Below the pieces are notes generated by a model that was not told where the DNA came from, did no database searches, and saw only the letters and a list, made by a program, of their open reading frames with translations. A stretch of DNA of 64,000 nt from Verrucomicrobiota bacterium (lineage in GTDB: Bacteria; Verrucomicrobiota; Verrucomicrobiia; Limisphaerales; J093). The stretch is from contig JAOSKK010000005.1 of NCBI GenBank assembly GCA_027493615.1, forward strand, positions 62,001 through 126,000, in the 5' to 3' direction. The first letter of the stretch is position 1, and each line of letters starts with the position of its first letter. Position numbers and translations under genes: made by a program. Below, one piece after another: positions 31,779 to 41,932 of this stretch.

Positions 31779-34244
31779 ATGCTCCTTGGCCTGCCAGGAC
31801 AAGCGCGGTCGGAGACCGGATTGGGCGCGTCGAACGATTTGGTCCGCGAGCTCGCACGACCGCAGCCTGGAGTGTCCCTCGTCCAGGACCTGCACCTCGA
31901 TCCCGCCCGCGGCGATTGGCTGCTCGCGCCGCCCACCCAACCCGCACAAGTCCGGGTTGCGGTGGCGGCAGACGGACAATCCGCCCGCCTCGCCCTCGGC
32001 AACGGACTGATCAGTCGTAGTTTCTTCGTTGGTCCCAACCTCGCCTGCTATAGCTACCGTAACTTGCGGAACCGGGCCGAGTTCATCCGCGCCATCAAAC
32101 CCGAAATGCGGCTGAAGTTGGACGGCACGTGGTACGACGTGGGCGGGCTTCTCGGTCAGCCTGAACGCGCGTATCTCGTCGAGGCGTGGCTCGGCGACCT
32201 CCGAAGCTCACCTCAGAGCTTCCGGTTCGTGGGTTTCACCACCGGCCGCCCCATCGAGCGTTATCCCTGGAAGCCCAAGTTCAACGCGCCTCCCCGACCC
32301 TGGCCTCCCAGCGGCCTGCGCGTCTCGCTCCACTTCGCACCACCTGCAAGCCTCGACCCAACAGGCCAGGAACTCCGGCTGTCGGTTCACTACGAGCTGT
32401 ATGAAGGCCTGCCCGTGTTGTCCAAATCCTTCACACTCGAAAACGGCACCGCCCAATCCCTCACCGTCGAGGAGATTGAAACCGAACTTCTGGCCGTACC
32501 CCAGGATCAGGTCGCGAATCTCCACGTCGAAAGCGACTATTCCTTCCACATCGCCAACCACTCCCCCGACGACTGCCATGCCGGCGGCGATCACTCGAAG
32601 GCCATCCCGTGGGACGCCCCCCTTCACCTGGCCGGCCGCACAACCACGGTCTGGCGGGTGGATCCCGAGCATGACTCCTGGGCTCACCCCACGGCCCTCG
32701 AGGACAAGTTCCTCGGACACACCTTCCGCAACCTCCTGGTCAGCCGCATCCCGGTCGGGCCCGCGCAACCGCTTCCCCCCGGGGAAACGTTCCGCTCCCA
32801 CATCACCTTCGAACTGCTCCAGGACAGCACCGATCGCGAACGCCGTTCCCTCGGCGTGCGCCGCATGTACCGCACCCTCTGTCCCCAGGTGAACGAGAGC
32901 CTGCTCACCGCCGGCTCCCCCTCGCACGACCCGACCGTGATCAAGGCCCTGCTGGATCAGATGGCCGAAATGGGTTTTGAGAGCTACTGCATCACTTGCT
33001 GGCCGGGCGTGAGCCACGACCGCCTCGACCCGGACTACGTCGCTCAGTGGAAGGACATCGCCGACTACGCGCGGGCGCGCGGGATCATCGTCAGCGGCTA
33101 TGAACTCATGGTCGCCTCGCGCGGTCGCGGCCCCGAGCACGATTGCATCAATCCCGCCACCGGCCAGCCGGGCAGCCCCTTTGGCCAGTCCGTCTGCCTG
33201 GGCACCCGGTGGGCGGACGACTACTTCGACCGGGTATGGCAGTTCATCGACCAAACCGGCTTTGGCGCCATCGCGGTGGACGGCCCTTACCACGGGTGCC
33301 CCTGCGCCGCCACCAACCACCTGCATCATCGCGGCCTGGCCGACTCGCAGTGGGTGCAGTGGCAGCGGCAGAAGCGGATGTTCGAGGAGGAGCAACGTCG
33401 GGACATGTACGCCGGGGCACCGGACTGGTACTTCTGGAACGGTCAGTCCAGCACCAGCCTCGGCTTCCGCGAGGCCAGTGCCAACCTGCCGCGGGAACTC
33501 GGGCTCCTGCTCTACCGCCAGTACATCTACGACGGCACCTGGTTCAAACCGCCCACCATGGGAGGCATGGCCATCGGACTCATCGGGACCTACACCGACG
33601 ACCCCCGCGCCATGCTCGAACCGCTCGATGCCAATTTGGAATGGTACGAGCTCAACCTCATTCAACTCCTCGGTTCCGGTTGCCAGGCGAACCTCCGCGC
33701 CCACCGGCTCTACGACACCCCGCGCACCCGGCAAATGGTGCGCCGCTGGGTGGATTGGTACAAACGGTACCGACCCATCGTCAGCTCGGACATCATCCAT
33801 GTGCAACGCCCCGACGGCCGCGACCTCGACTGCCTGCTGCATGTCAACCCGCAACTGGAGGAGCGCGGACTCGTCCTCTTCTTCAACCCGCTGAACAGCC
33901 CCCTGACCCGCGCCGTGCGGCTCCCTCTCTATTACACCGGCCTGACCGATACCGCCGAGATCCGGGAGCAGGACGGTGCCGAAGCGCGACAGCTTGCGCT
34001 GGATCGCGAATACGGGGTCGAGTTCACGGCCACCCTCCGCCCCCGGGGAGTGACCTGGTTCGTCATCCGTCGAGGGTCGCAGGCCAGCTCCATTCCCGCT
34101 CCAAGAACCAGTGGTGCCGGCGTCCCGTCGGCTGCTTCCTCAGCCTCGACGAGGCGCTCTCCCCGAGGGAAGGCCGCGCGCTTTGCCTCAGTCCGTCGCC
34201 CGTACCGTCCCCAGCCCCCATCTCCTCCTTCTCTGCACCCCTGA
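31779..34244 (+). CDS. Putative secreted glycoside hydrolase (alpha-galactosidase-like fold), family uncertain
   Basis: About 821 residues if the ATG at 31779 is used; the hydrophobic stretch just before and after (LRLLLCAEMLLGLPGQA) looks like a signal peptide, so the true start may be slightly upstream or in another frame. An N-terminal beta-sandwich (RLALGNGLISRSFFVGPNLACYS; LPVLSKSFTLENGTA) precedes a TIM-barrel-like region with ESYCITCWPGVSHDRLDP and GAIAVDGPYHGCPC, which could carry a catalytic aspartate. This domain order resembles GH36/GH27-clan enzymes, but I cannot place it in a family. The last ~50 residues are Ser/Pro/Arg-rich and may be read-through after a frameshift. The next gene starts two bases after the stop. 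Confidence 0.65.
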   Translation: MLLGLPGQARSETGLGASNDLVRELARPQPGVSLVQDLHLDPARGDWLLAPPTQPAQVRVAVAADGQSARLALGNGLISRSFFVGPNLACYSYRNLRNRAEFIRAIKPEMRLKLDGTWYDVGGLLGQPERAYLVEAWLGDLRSSPQSFRFVGFTTGRPIERYPWKPKFNAPPRPWPPSGLRVSLHFAPPASLDPTGQELRLSVHYELYEGLPVLSKSFTLENGTAQSLTVEEIETELLAVPQDQVANLHVESDYSFHIANHSPDDCHAGGDHSKAIPWDAPLHLAGRTTTVWRVDPEHDSWAHPTALEDKFLGHTFRNLLVSRIPVGPAQPLPPGETFRSHITFELLQDSTDRERRSLGVRRMYRTLCPQVNESLLTAGSPSHDPTVIKALLDQMAEMGFESYCITCWPGVSHDRLDPDYVAQWKDIADYARARGIIVSGYELMVASRGRGPEHDCINPATGQPGSPFGQSVCLGTRWADDYFDRVWQFIDQTGFGAIAVDGPYHGCPCAATNHLHHRGLADSQWVQWQRQKRMFEEEQRRDMYAGAPDWYFWNGQSSTSLGFREASANLPRELGLLLYRQYIYDGTWFKPPTMGGMAIGLIGTYTDDPRAMLEPLDANLEWYELNLIQLLGSGCQANLRAHRLYDTPRTRQMVRRWVDWYKRYRPIVSSDIIHVQRPDGRDLDCLLHVNPQLEERGLVLFFNPLNSPLTRAVRLPLYYTGLTDTAEIREQDGAEARQLALDREYGVEFTATLRPRGVTWFVIRRGSQASSIPAPRTSGAGVPSAASSASTRRSPRGKAARFASVRRPYRPQPPSPPSLHP

Positions 34245-34246
34245 CC

Positions 34247-35661
34247 ATGCGCACACCCGTCCACGTCCTGTCCGCCACCTACCGGTTCCCTCGCAGGACC
34301 TTCCTGCGCCGGGGCCTCTGGACCGCAGTCACCGCCGGCGCCCTCTGCCGCCGGTCAGGACTCGTCACGGCGGCGTCGAATCCTCCCCAATCCGGCAAGT
34401 GGCTCGACGCCGCCTCGCACACCTTCCTGCGCGAACTCGCCGCCGCCACGCTCGAGTCCGCCAGAATCCCGCCGGGCGCCTCACGGGGCGGTATGGGTCC
34501 CAACCGCACCGGCCTCACGATCATCAGCCCCGGCGGCAACTACCCCGCCTTGTGGACCCGCGACTTCGCGATGTCCCTTGACTGCGGCCTCGTGCCCCCT
34601 GCCGAGATCCGCGCCCACCTCTGGCTGATCGCGGGGTGCCAGAACGGCCCGCAGGAACGACGCCTGCAGAGCGGCGCCATCATCCCGCCCTTCGCCATCG
34701 TGGACCACATCAACCTGGCGGGCGGCGCCGTGTTCTACCCCGGCACCTACTCGGCCGGCGAAGACCAGGGAGCGCCGCCCTGGGGCCCGCTGCCCCCGAT
34801 TGACGATCACTTCTATTTCATCCACATCGCTTACGCCCTATGGCGCGACACTCGTGAGGCGGGGTTCCTCGACGAGACCATCAACGACCTGCGTCTCATG
34901 GACCGGCTCGAACGCGCCTTCCACGCGCCAGCCTCGGATCCGGTGACCGGTGCGGCCACGACCACCCGGGAGCGCCGGGCCGTCGGCTTCGGCTTTCAGG
35001 ATTCCGTTCAACTCGTGGGCGCGATGTCTTTCGCCACCCCTTCTCCGCTATCGCGCCGCGCGGCAGTTGGCCGAGCTCTGTCGCGTCGGCGGGCGGGCCG
35101 TTGCCGCGGCGGCGTACGCGAAGACGGCGGACACGATCGCGGCCCATCTGGTGCCCGTGTTTGGGGACCCCGCGAAACCGGACGCCTGGTTGCTGGCGGC
35201 CACCGAGGTGGGGCGACAGCCGGATGTCTGGGCGACCCTGTTCGCCTTGCACCTTGGGGTCTTGCCCGCCGAGGCCGCCGCAGTGGCGCGGGGAGACCGT
35301 GGTGGCAGCCGTGCGGGCGTCCCACCACACCGTCGAGTACCAAGGTGCGGTACGGCACGTGCCGTCGGATCGCTACTTCCGTCCGGACCAATGCTGGGAA
35401 GCCGGGGGAACGCGAGCGAACACCTACCAGAGCGGGGCGTTCTGGCACACGCCCACGGGCTGGCTGATCGAGGCGCTGGCGGCCGCCGATGCGACGCTCG
35501 CCCGGGAGGTGGGAGAGCGCTTCATCCAGCACTTGCGGGACGAGGATTTCCGGCAGGGCGAGGGACGGCATGCGCCCTGGGAATGTTTTGGCCTCAACAT
35601 GGCGGACGCCCAGAACCCGGTCTATCTCACTTCGGTGACCCTGCCGCTGGCGTTGCTCTGA
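34247..35661 (+). CDS. Six-hairpin-type glycosidase-like protein with Tat signal, two frameshifts
   Basis: About 470 residues from ATG at 34247. Twin-arginine-like signal (PRRTFLRRGLWTAVTAGALC) followed by NYPALWTRDFAMSLDCGLVP and DHFYFIHIAYALWRDT, a pattern found in alpha/alpha-toroid glycosidases; the C-terminal part has AFWHTPTGWLIEALAAAD and APWECFGLNMADAQNPVYL. Frames change near 35040 and near 35290. It is immediately downstream of the glycosidase-like gene, so they likely form an operon for degrading one polysaccharide. Substrate and family are not recognisable from sequence alone. Confidence 0.65.
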
Positions 35662-35715
35662 CCCCAAGGCCAAGGGCGCACCCCACGACTGACGATTCCA
35701 GGGAGGCGCGCGTCG

Positions 35716-37071
35716 CTAGATCGACCGGAGCGCCTCCCGATGTTCGTAGACCTTGAGGATTGCGTCCGCCACGTCGTCCATGTCCGCCTCGCTGCCGAGC
35801 AACGGTCCCGAGGCCCAGAGCATCACCATCTCGGCGCAAACCTGGTCACACCGCGGGCAGGCCATCTCCTCCCGGTACTGACGCAGCCGGCTGGCCGGAT
35901 ACATCCGCTGGTAGGCCCGGGAATTCACGATGTGGTCCACCCAAGGCTCGCGGTGCAACCCGCGCTCGATGTAGGGGCTCAGGCTCACACCTTCGGCCGC
36001 GACCGCCTTCAGAAACCGCGCCCGGTCAAGACCATCAAAGTGCGCCGCCTGATAGCTCATCGCGTACAGATAGAACGAGCCGCTCGCCGTGCCTTCGTAG
36101 AGCTTCTGCGGCACCAGACCCGGAAACCCTCTGAGCCGTGACGTCAGGTACGCCGCATTCCGGTTGCGTCGCTCGAACCGTTCCTGTGCCCCGGCCAACT
36201 GCGCCAGCAGGACCGCCGCCTCGAATTCGTTCATGCGATACTTGGGCCCGATGCATTCGGTGCGTCCGGCGCGGTTGGTGCCGTGGTTGTGCACGGTGTA
36301 GCACTTGTCCATCAACGCCTCGTCATCCCCGAGCACCGCCCCCCCCTCCCCGCAGGCAATGGTCTTGCTGGTCTGGAAGCTGAAGCATCCCAAGGGCGCA
36401 ATCGTCCCCAGCTTCCGACCCTGGTATTCCGCCAGATGGGCTTGGGCGGCGTCCTCGATCACGACCAGGTTATGCCGCTTCGCCAGCGCGAGGATCCGCT
36501 GCAGGTCGCACGGCTGGCCCATCATGTGAACCGGCATGATCGCCCGCGTGTTCTCCGTGATCCGGCGCTCGACGTCGTCGGGGTCCAGTTGGTACGAGGC
36601 CGGGTCCAGATCGGCCAGGACCGGCAGGGCACGCGCCGACAGGATGCTGGCGATGGTGCCCGGATCAGTGTAGGGCGACGTGATGACTTCGTCGCCAGGG
36701 CCAATGCCCAGGGCTTCCACACAGGTGTGCAACGCCTGTGTCCCCGATCCGGTCGCCACGCAGAAGCGCGAACCCATCAGCCGGGCGTACTCCTTCTCAA
36801 ACGTGGGCACCGTGCCGTGGGCGGATTGGATCCGGCACCAAATGCCGCTCCGGGTCGTCTTGACCACGGCGTCCACGATCTGATCGTCGATGTACGGCCA
36901 GTCGGGCCACGTGCGGTTCTTGCGCACAGGTTCGCCCCCCAGGATGGCCGGCTTGCCGGCCGTTCGGGTCACGCCCGCGCCCAGCGGTAACGCCGGCGAG
37001 GCCACGGTGGCGATCGTGGTGGCCGAGGTGGAGGCAAGGAACTCACGCCGTGTCAGGTTACGGGCTTGCAT
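35716..37071 (-). CDS. DegT/DnrJ/EryC1-type PLP protein with Tat signal
   Basis: Intact, 451 residues. The N-terminus is a clear twin-arginine signal (NLTRREFLASTSATTIATVA) and the rest is a complete sugar-aminotransferase fold: ATGSGTQALHTCVEALG, DVERRITENTRAIMPVHMMG, VIEDAAQAH, the Schiff-base lysine in FSFQTSKTIACGEGGA, and KYRMNEFEAAVLLAQL. Cytoplasmic homologues transfer an amino group to a nucleotide keto-sugar. Here the enzyme should be exported folded with its cofactor, where nucleotide sugars are not expected, so the substrate is unclear. The gene stands alone, convergent with the glycosidase pair. Confidence 0.85.
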   Translation of the reverse strand: MQARNLTRREFLASTSATTIATVASPALPLGAGVTRTAGKPAILGGEPVRKNRTWPDWPYIDDQIVDAVVKTTRSGIWCRIQSAHGTVPTFEKEYARLMGSRFCVATGSGTQALHTCVEALGIGPGDEVITSPYTDPGTIASILSARALPVLADLDPASYQLDPDDVERRITENTRAIMPVHMMGQPCDLQRILALAKRHNLVVIEDAAQAHLAEYQGRKLGTIAPLGCFSFQTSKTIACGEGGAVLGDDEALMDKCYTVHNHGTNRAGRTECIGPKYRMNEFEAAVLLAQLAGAQERFERRNRNAAYLTSRLRGFPGLVPQKLYEGTASGSFYLYAMSYQAAHFDGLDRARFLKAVAAEGVSLSPYIERGLHREPWVDHIVNSRAYQRMYPASRLRQYREEMACPRCDQVCAEMVMLWASGPLLGSEADMDDVADAILKVYEHREALRSI

Positions 37072-37208
37072 GCGCTATTGGGGGCCCGAGCCGCAGGATT
37101 TGACAAGGCTTCATTTCGGACTGCAATCCCCGCGAAGGCGGCCTGTGCCTGCTTGCGCTGACTACATGCCATGAACCTGGCGGGGCAATGGGCGAAAGGG
37201 GGAGGCTC

Positions 37209-37320
37209 CAAGCTCGAGGGAAACCACCGGTTCCTGCCGGACCTGCCCAGCGCCCATGAACCGCGGGGGTGCAGGCTGGAAGCCCGCACCACAGTTCCAT
37301 GGAGCGCCTCCCTGAACCTG
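37209..37320 (+). repeat. Dispersed composite repeat, hairpin-less copy (left flank only)
   Basis: The gap 37072-37342 holds no gene. Its centre matches the left flank of the 51.2-kb copy: AAGCTCGAGGGAA, TTCCTGCCGGACCTGCCCAG, CCATGAACCG, then GGGTGC..GACTGGAA-like sequence, CGCACCACAG.TCCATGG and CGCCTCCCT. The hairpin that follows in the other copies is absent. This shows the flank can exist without the hairpin, so the element is modular or truncated here. Confidence 0.6.
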
Positions 37321-37342
37321 TGGAGCCTCCTGACGTCGGCTC

Positions 37343-40300
37343 CTACGGGGTGGTGGGGACGTTTGTTGGGGAAGGGGGGCGGAAGCCTCGACGGCCAGGA
37401 CAAGCGCGTCTTCCACTTTCAAGCCAGCGCCGTCCGCGATCCAGGCCGTGCGGTCCGCCGCGGGGGGCATCGGGACACACCGCATCGAGCGTCGCGTCAA
37501 GCCGGGCCTGTTCGCTGGGTGAGAGCGGGGAGCCGAGCGTCTGGCGCAGGGCCTGGGCGGCGCCGACGAGCCGGAACCCGTCCGGGACCCGGCCTCGCTT
37601 GGCGGCAAGGACACTGAAGAAATCCAGAAGGAACGTCTGTGCCTGACGATCGTTGAGGTCACGGCTGATCCCCAGGCTCTCGAGGAGGAAGCCGCGGGCG
37701 GCATCGAGCTCGTTCTGCGTGAGCGCCACGTCGGCGAGGCTGCTGAGGGTGTTGGCCACGGACCAGCGATCGCCGATCTCCCGGCTCAGGGCGAGGGCTT
37801 GTTCGAGCATGGCCCGGGCACCCGCAACGTCGCCCAGGTCCCGCAGGACCAGCCCCAGGTTGTTGAGGGACACCGCGATGGCCCAGCGGTCGCCGATTTC
37901 ACGCCGCAGATGCAGCGCGGCCTCGTAGTACGCCCGGGCATCGTTGAACTCCCCCCGGCACCAGGCGACGATGCCCAGGTTGCTGAGGAGGCTGGCGATG
38001 GGCGGGCGATCGCGGAGGCGACGGCGGATTTCCAGGCTGCGCTGGTACAGGGCACAGGCCTCATCGTACTGACCCTGCTGTGCGGCCACGGAGCCGGCGT
38101 AGTGGAGCGTCTCGGCCCGGCCGGCTTCGTCGCGCAGGGCCACATAGAGGGCGCGGGCCCGGTCGAGGCAGCGGACCGCCTCGGCGAAAGCACTGCGTTT
38201 GCGATGGAGTTCGCCCAGGGCGGTGAAGGCGGCCGCCTGCGCCGGACGATCCTGACGCTCGGCGGCGAAGTCGAGAATGGCCTGGTACTGGCTCTGGGCC
38301 TCCGCCCAGCGGCCGACCAACTCGAGCACACGCGCGAACTTCATCCGGACCGGGGGCTGCTCGGCCGGTTCCAGCAGCGCCAACGCGCGCTCGTAGTAGT
38401 CCAGGGCCGCCGTGTTGGCGTAACGGGCTTGCGCCGCCTCCCCGGCCCGCAGGAGGTAATGGCGGCGTTTGGCCGTGTCCGGGCTGCGATCAAAATGCAG
38501 GGCCAGGAGGTCGAGGTTGCGGGCGACCGCCTCCGGTCCTTGGGCCTCGAGATAAAGACCGATGGCGTGATGGAGCGCCGCCCGCGTGCTGAAGGCGAGG
38601 CTTTCGTACGTGACCTCCTGCGTCACCACGTGGCGGAAGAGATAGACCAGTTCGGGATCCGGCTGATCCTCGACCGTCAGCTCGGCGCGCGTGAGAGCCA
38701 GCAAGTCGGCCCGAACCTGGGGCTCGGAGAGGTTGGCGCCGATCCCCCACAGTGCGGCGGCGGGAAAGAGGCGGCCGAGCACGCTGGCCACTTTGAGCGT
38801 GGCTTTCTGGCTTTCGAGCAGTCGGTCGACGCGGCTCAGGATCAGGCTGTGCAGGCTGACGGGGAGTTCGAGCTCCTGCGGACGCAGGGTCGCGGCCGGA
38901 TCGACGCCCTGATCCTGCAGGTAGCGAAGCAGTTCCTCGAGGTAGAACGGGTTCCCCTGCGCGCGGGCGAGCAGGCGGGCCTGCAGTTCGGTCGAGGCTC
39001 GCGCGCCCTCACCGAAGATCTGGCGGAGCCGGAACCGCAGCAGGGCCTCGGCTTCCGGGGCCGGCAGCTCGGTCAACGCCAGCTCGGTAAAGTGCGCCTG
39101 TCCTCCGAGGTCCAGCGGGCGCACGGCCGGCGCTTCCGGCGGCCGATAGGCCAGCAGGATGAACAGCGGCAGGGAAGGCGCCGCGCGCGCGACACACTCG
39201 AGCAGATCGCGGGAAAGCGGGTCCAGCCATTGACAATCATCCAGCACGAGCAGCACCGGACCCTGTCGCGCTCGGTGACGCACACACTGGACAAGGAGAT
39301 CCTCGAGGGAGGCCTTGCGCAGCTTCGCGTCGAAGTGGCGGGTCAGCTCGTTGTCGGGAAGATCGAGGTTGAGCACGCCGCCCAGGAGTGGCGCGCGCGC
39401 GGGCAAACCAGGACCCACCGCCGCCAACCGACGTTCGAGAACCTGCAGGCGGCGCGCCAGCGGCTGCGACGGGTCCACTTGGAAGAACGCCTGCCACACC
39501 TCCCGCCAGGGAAGATAACTGGTGTTGGTGCCGAAACTCTGCGCGACCCCCCGATAGATGGCCATGCCCGCCACGTGCGCCCGGTGGATCAGCTCGGCCA
39601 TCAGCCGCGACTTGCCCATACCGGCTTCCCCGGTGATGCCCAGCACCTGACCTCTTCCATCCAAGGCCCGGGCGAGCCGTTCCTCGCCGAGCGCGAGCTC
39701 CTCCGCACGCCCCACCATCGGTTGCCCCGGCTCGACCGCCACCCCACCCGATCGCACGGCGGTGGCCACCTCAAGCAAACTAAACACGGGCACCGGCGCG
39801 GACTTGCCCTTGGCGCGCAAAGGCGGGAGGGCTTCCCAGCCGAAGTCCGCCGGGCAGTCCCCCTGAACCTTGCCGGTGACCAGCACCTGGCCGGGCGCGG
39901 CCTGTTCCATCAAGCGGGCCGCAAGGTTGACGTCATCGCCCAGCACCCCATAGGTGCGGCGGGTGGTGCCGCCGTACGCCCCGGTCCGCATCGTGCCGCG
40001 GTTCACACCCACCTGCACGCGCCGGAGAAAGGGGTGAACCTCCGGGGCGTGGACAACCTGACGCGCCACCGTCAACGCGCGCCGGGTGTCGTCCTCATGG
40101 GCAATCGGCGCACCAAAGACGTAGTAGAGGTAGCTGCCCTTGTCGCCGAAGTTCAGGTCCAGCAACACCCCCTCCAGCGGCTCGAGCAGCCGCTGGATCC
40201 ATGAGACGAAGACGCTCAGCTTCTCGCCGGCCTCCGGATCGTCGTCGTAGTCGATCCCCTCGAACTTCACGAACGCCGCCACCGCCGGACGCAACTCGGT

Positions 40301-41043
40301 CAGGAATTCGCCCAGGCCGGCCTTCAACCGCGCATAGACCGACGGCACCAGCCAGGGACGTGTGAGGCGGTCGCTCAACCCCGGGGGGCGGGCAACGTCG
40401 GGCGGAGGTGGGGCGTGCCGCAAGCCGCACACCACGACACATCGGACGCCGTCGGGCCCGGTCCGCACTTCGTCCCCAACCAGTGTGCCGGCCAGGGGGC
40501 GCGGCCGTCGGTTCATCCAGCACCACTTCGCCCCGCCGGGCCGCCTGCGCCGCCACGGCCACCCGTTCCAACGTCCGCCCGGCCAGCACATCCAGGAGCC
40601 GGACGGCGGGATCGCCCGCCACGAATCGCCGCGCTGGTCCCGCCGCCACCGCAATCTTGACCGCCAGCGTCACCTCCCGTCCGTCGGCCATCCGCACCAC
40701 CGCAAACCGGGGCATCACCCTGCATCGCCAGCCCGCACGCCGCCGCCCGCCGGCCGTCGTCGCCGTCGAACCAGCAGGTGATCGCATCCCCGGCAAACGC
40801 GATCACGCTGCCGCCCAGGGCATCCACCTCGTGGATCAGCGCCTCATAGACCGCGTTGAGGTGAAGGGTCAGCTCCTCCGCACCGCGCCGTGGTCCGTAG
40901 GTGCGGGCCAGCAGTTCCGACAACGGCGTGAAGCCCGAAACATCCGCAAACAACACGGCGCCGCGGCAGCGGTCGGGCAAGCCCCCGGCCCGTGCCAGCG
41001 CGTGGCAACGGTCCTGTGGCAGATAAGTGGTCAGCAATTCCAT
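37343..41043 (-). CDS. Tandem class III cyclase domains plus AAA/NACHT-like ATPase plus TPR (soluble-adenylyl-cyclase-like), frameshifted
   Basis: About 1,230 residues from ATG at 41043. First cyclase domain: metal Asp in VLFADVSGFTPLSELLA and second Asp in GGSVIAFAGDAITCWF. Second domain: LNFGDKGSYLYYVFGAP and RRTYGVLGDDVNLAARLME. Then an ATPase with Walker A GITGEAGMGKSRLM and Walker B-like VLLVLDDCQWLDPLSRD, a helical region, and TPR repeats (SLNNLGLVLRDLGDVAGARAMLEQAL). This order is that of animal soluble adenylyl cyclase. In the first domain the usual substrate-selecting Lys (xxKxxGD) is Ala, so activity or specificity may differ. Frames break near 40715, in the 40510-40620 region and near 37460. 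It would respond to a cytoplasmic signal; none is known here. Confidence 0.85.
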
Positions 41044-41279
41044 GCCGGATCGTCCCGGTCCGCCCAAGCACCCGGTCCTCCCCGCGGCCACGCCCGGCGG
41101 GACACCGGGGTGCGGAAGGGTTCTACCCGGCCGGTGGGGAAGCGGCAACGGTCTTCGCGTCAGCACCAGCTCGCGCAGGCCCGGCGGCAGCCGCGGGCGG
41201 TGAAGGTCCCCGGCGCGGACAAACCCTCCCCGGGCTCGCCCCCACGGGCCCTCCATCCCCACCGAGCACCGACGGGAAG

Positions 41280-41306
41280 TCATACTTTACAGGAACTTGT
41301 TCATAC
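41280..41306 (+). promoter_or_regulatory. Direct repeat TCATAC-N15-TCATAC ahead of the nickel/cobalt importer
   Basis: TCATAC occurs at 41280-41285 and 41301-41306, 21 bp apart start to start, which puts both copies on one face of the helix about 20 bases before the cbiM start codon. TCATAC is identical to the half-site of the E. coli NikR operator (GTATGA-N16-TCATAC), but here the halves are in direct, not inverted, orientation. In a region this GC-rich the pair is unlikely by chance. The regulator is not in the window. Confidence 0.4.
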
Positions 41307-41325
41307 GACTACTTTGCCGCCGGAC

Positions 41326-41932
41326 ATGCACCTCTCGGATGGCATTCTGCCGGTGCCCTTGCTGGCGGCCGGATTCGTCGTCGCCGGGGCCCTCGCGGCC
41401 GCAGGGCGCCGCTGCCTGGCGTGACGAGGAAACCCCGCGCGTGGCCGTGTTCACCGCGGCCTTCTTCGCCGCGTCGCTGCTCCATTTCAAGGTCCCGCCC
41501 ACGAGCGTGCACCTCTTGTTCCATGGGCTGCTGGGGGTCGTGCTGGGACGTCGGGCTCTGGTGGCGCTGCCGGTGGGCTTGGCGTTGCAGGCGGCCCTGC
41601 TGGGTCACGGCGGGCTGAGCACGCTCGGCGTGAATGCGTCCGTGTTTGGTCTCGCCGCCCTGGCGGCCCATCACGCGTACCGCGCGCTGGCGGGCACGGG
41701 CTGGAGCACCCCCTTCGCGACCGGGGCCTGCGCCGCCGCACTGGGTGTCGCGCTGTCCGCGGTGGCGGTGATGGGTCTGCTGTGGTCGGTAGGGGAGGGC
41801 TTCCGGTTGGTGGCCCAGTACGCCCTGATCGCGCATCTGCCCATCCTCGGCGTGGAAGCCGTTGTGACGGGATTCACGGTCGAATTCCTGCGCCGGGTAC
41901 GGCCTGCGTTGCTGGCAGGAGGCTGCTCATGA
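41326..41932 (+). CDS. cbiM: ECF transporter substrate-binding permease CbiM/NikM, one frameshift
   Basis: About 202 residues from ATG at 41326. The N-terminal MHLSDGILP is the family signature whose His2 binds the metal ion; several membrane helices follow (FVVAGALAAAG, VAVFTAAFFAASLLHF, GLAALAAHHAY, ALGVALSAVAVMGLLW). HFKVPPTSVHLLFHGLLGVVLG is conserved. The frame slips near 41410. It is the S component of an ECF importer for Ni2+ or Co2+ in the inner membrane. The stop overlaps the next start (ATGA). I looked for a cobalamin riboswitch upstream and found none. Confidence 0.9.

Noticed and set aside
37799..40204. 801-codon plus-strand open frame
   Set aside because: Exactly antisense to the cyclase-ATPase-TPR gene and without recognisable motifs.
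41044..41325. Cobalamin or NiCo riboswitch ahead of cbiM
   Set aside because: I looked for the B12-box and for NiCo motifs and could not find a convincing match.
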